Of a DNA stretch of 30,899 nt, positions 30,678 to 30,899 are shown one piece after another (position 1 is the first letter of the stretch; every line of letters starts with the position of its first letter). The DNA is from SFEB01 sp964612455 (GTDB taxonomy: Bacteria; Bacillota; Clostridia; Christensenellales; CAG-314), in assembly GCA_964612455.1 (NCBI GenBank), contig CAZTCB010000015.1, forward strand, positions 1 to 30,899, written 5' to 3'. Under the pieces are notes generated by a model that saw only the letters and a list, made by a program, of their open reading frames with translations, ran no database searches and was not told the origin of the DNA. The position numbers and the translations under genes were made by a program.

Positions 30678-30899
30678 TTAAAAATATTTTTTAATAACGA
30701 TAAATTTCTCTCGAATAAACTTGATACCCCCATACTTATCAAGTAAATGATAAAAACCTTGCTTTACCGACTTACTCGACGTTTTATCGGTTTCTAAAAA
30801 TGCTTCAAACAATTTATTTGCAAAAGCGTTGCCTCCCGAGCGTTATCCATCGTTTATATCGTAGATTAAAAACGGGGTGTCCGTACCCTACAAGATAAA
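30678..30899 (-). pseudogene. Probable decayed ORF remnant running off the window
   Basis: One minus-strand frame reads coherent protein text, GTDTPFLIYDINDG then RSGGNAFANKLFEAFLETDK and FYHLLDKYGGIKFIREKF, ending at a stop at 30678. It is interrupted by an in-frame TAA (at about 30843) and a TAG (about 30888-30890). No good start with a ribosome binding site is present; a TTG at 30812 would give 44 aa. The composition resembles a real C-terminus, so this looks like a broken gene whose 5' part lies beyond the window. The family is not recognised. Otherwise the stretch holds only a short hairpin, ACTTGATA/TATCAAGT (30719-30744). Confidence 0.35.

Noticed and set aside
1..30899. CRISPR array, tRNA, rRNA, integrase or transposase genes
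   Set aside because: No spaced direct repeats, cloverleaf sequence, rRNA motifs or recombinase motifs were recognised on either strand.

Overview
The window looks like chromosomal DNA of an uncultured, low-to-moderate-GC anaerobic Firmicute, probably a gut-type Clostridia. That rests on AGGAGG-type ribosome binding sites, TTGACA/TATAAT promoters with 17-nt spacers, SAM-I and cobalamin riboswitches controlling single genes, ferredoxin-linked 2-oxoacid oxidation, and short U-tailed terminators. No rRNA, tRNA, CRISPR array, prophage or transposase was found. The genus cannot be read from this sequence.

Layout. (1) 1-1860: a 282-bp MITE-like element with perfect 34-bp inverted ends lies upstream of a secreted prepilin-type protein with a repeat-rich, adhesin-like body. 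(2) 1871-7017, minus strand: a six-gene operon with its own promoter and terminator. It encodes a branched-chain aminotransferase, a four-subunit 2-oxoacid:ferredoxin oxidoreductase (ferredoxin, alpha, beta, gamma) and an acyl-CoA:acetate-type CoA transferase. Together these could turn branched-chain amino acids into branched-chain acids, reduced ferredoxin and an activated acyl group. (3) 7100-15164, minus strand: a tightly packed housekeeping operon recD2-comF-secA-prfB-tsaD. The prfB gene carries the classical CTT TGA C programmed frameshift, so its true start lies upstream of the apparent single-frame ORF. (4) 15187-16667: metK behind a promoter, a SAM-I riboswitch and an intrinsic terminator. 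(5) 16687-19163: lplA and lpd, lipoate attachment and dihydrolipoamide reoxidation.

(6) 19224-21586: a HAD-family phosphatase, divergent from lplA, converging on a MATE exporter. (7) 21700-22401: mscL with an unusually long charged C-terminal segment. (8) 22629-23907: two unrecognised small plus-strand genes behind a consensus promoter. (9) 23922-24619: a small DUF4430-like lipoprotein under a cobalamin riboswitch whose terminator stem also contains the ribosome binding site. This is the most suggestive regulatory unit here, pointing to a B12-related surface protein. (10) 24662-26525: inorganic pyrophosphatase, divergent from an aspartate kinase.

(11) 26588-30671, minus strand: a lipoprotein/ABC ATPase/permease/permease operon. 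The lipoprotein and the first permease are each split by a one-base indel in a six-base homopolymer, and a stop-riddled ORF remnant lies just upstream. This is either operon decay, on/off switching, recoding, or homopolymer error in the assembly. Reads would decide.

Most calls rest on family motifs I can see in the translations. No database search was run, and specific substrates (oxoacid, CoA acceptor, ABC cargo, MATE drug) are inferred.
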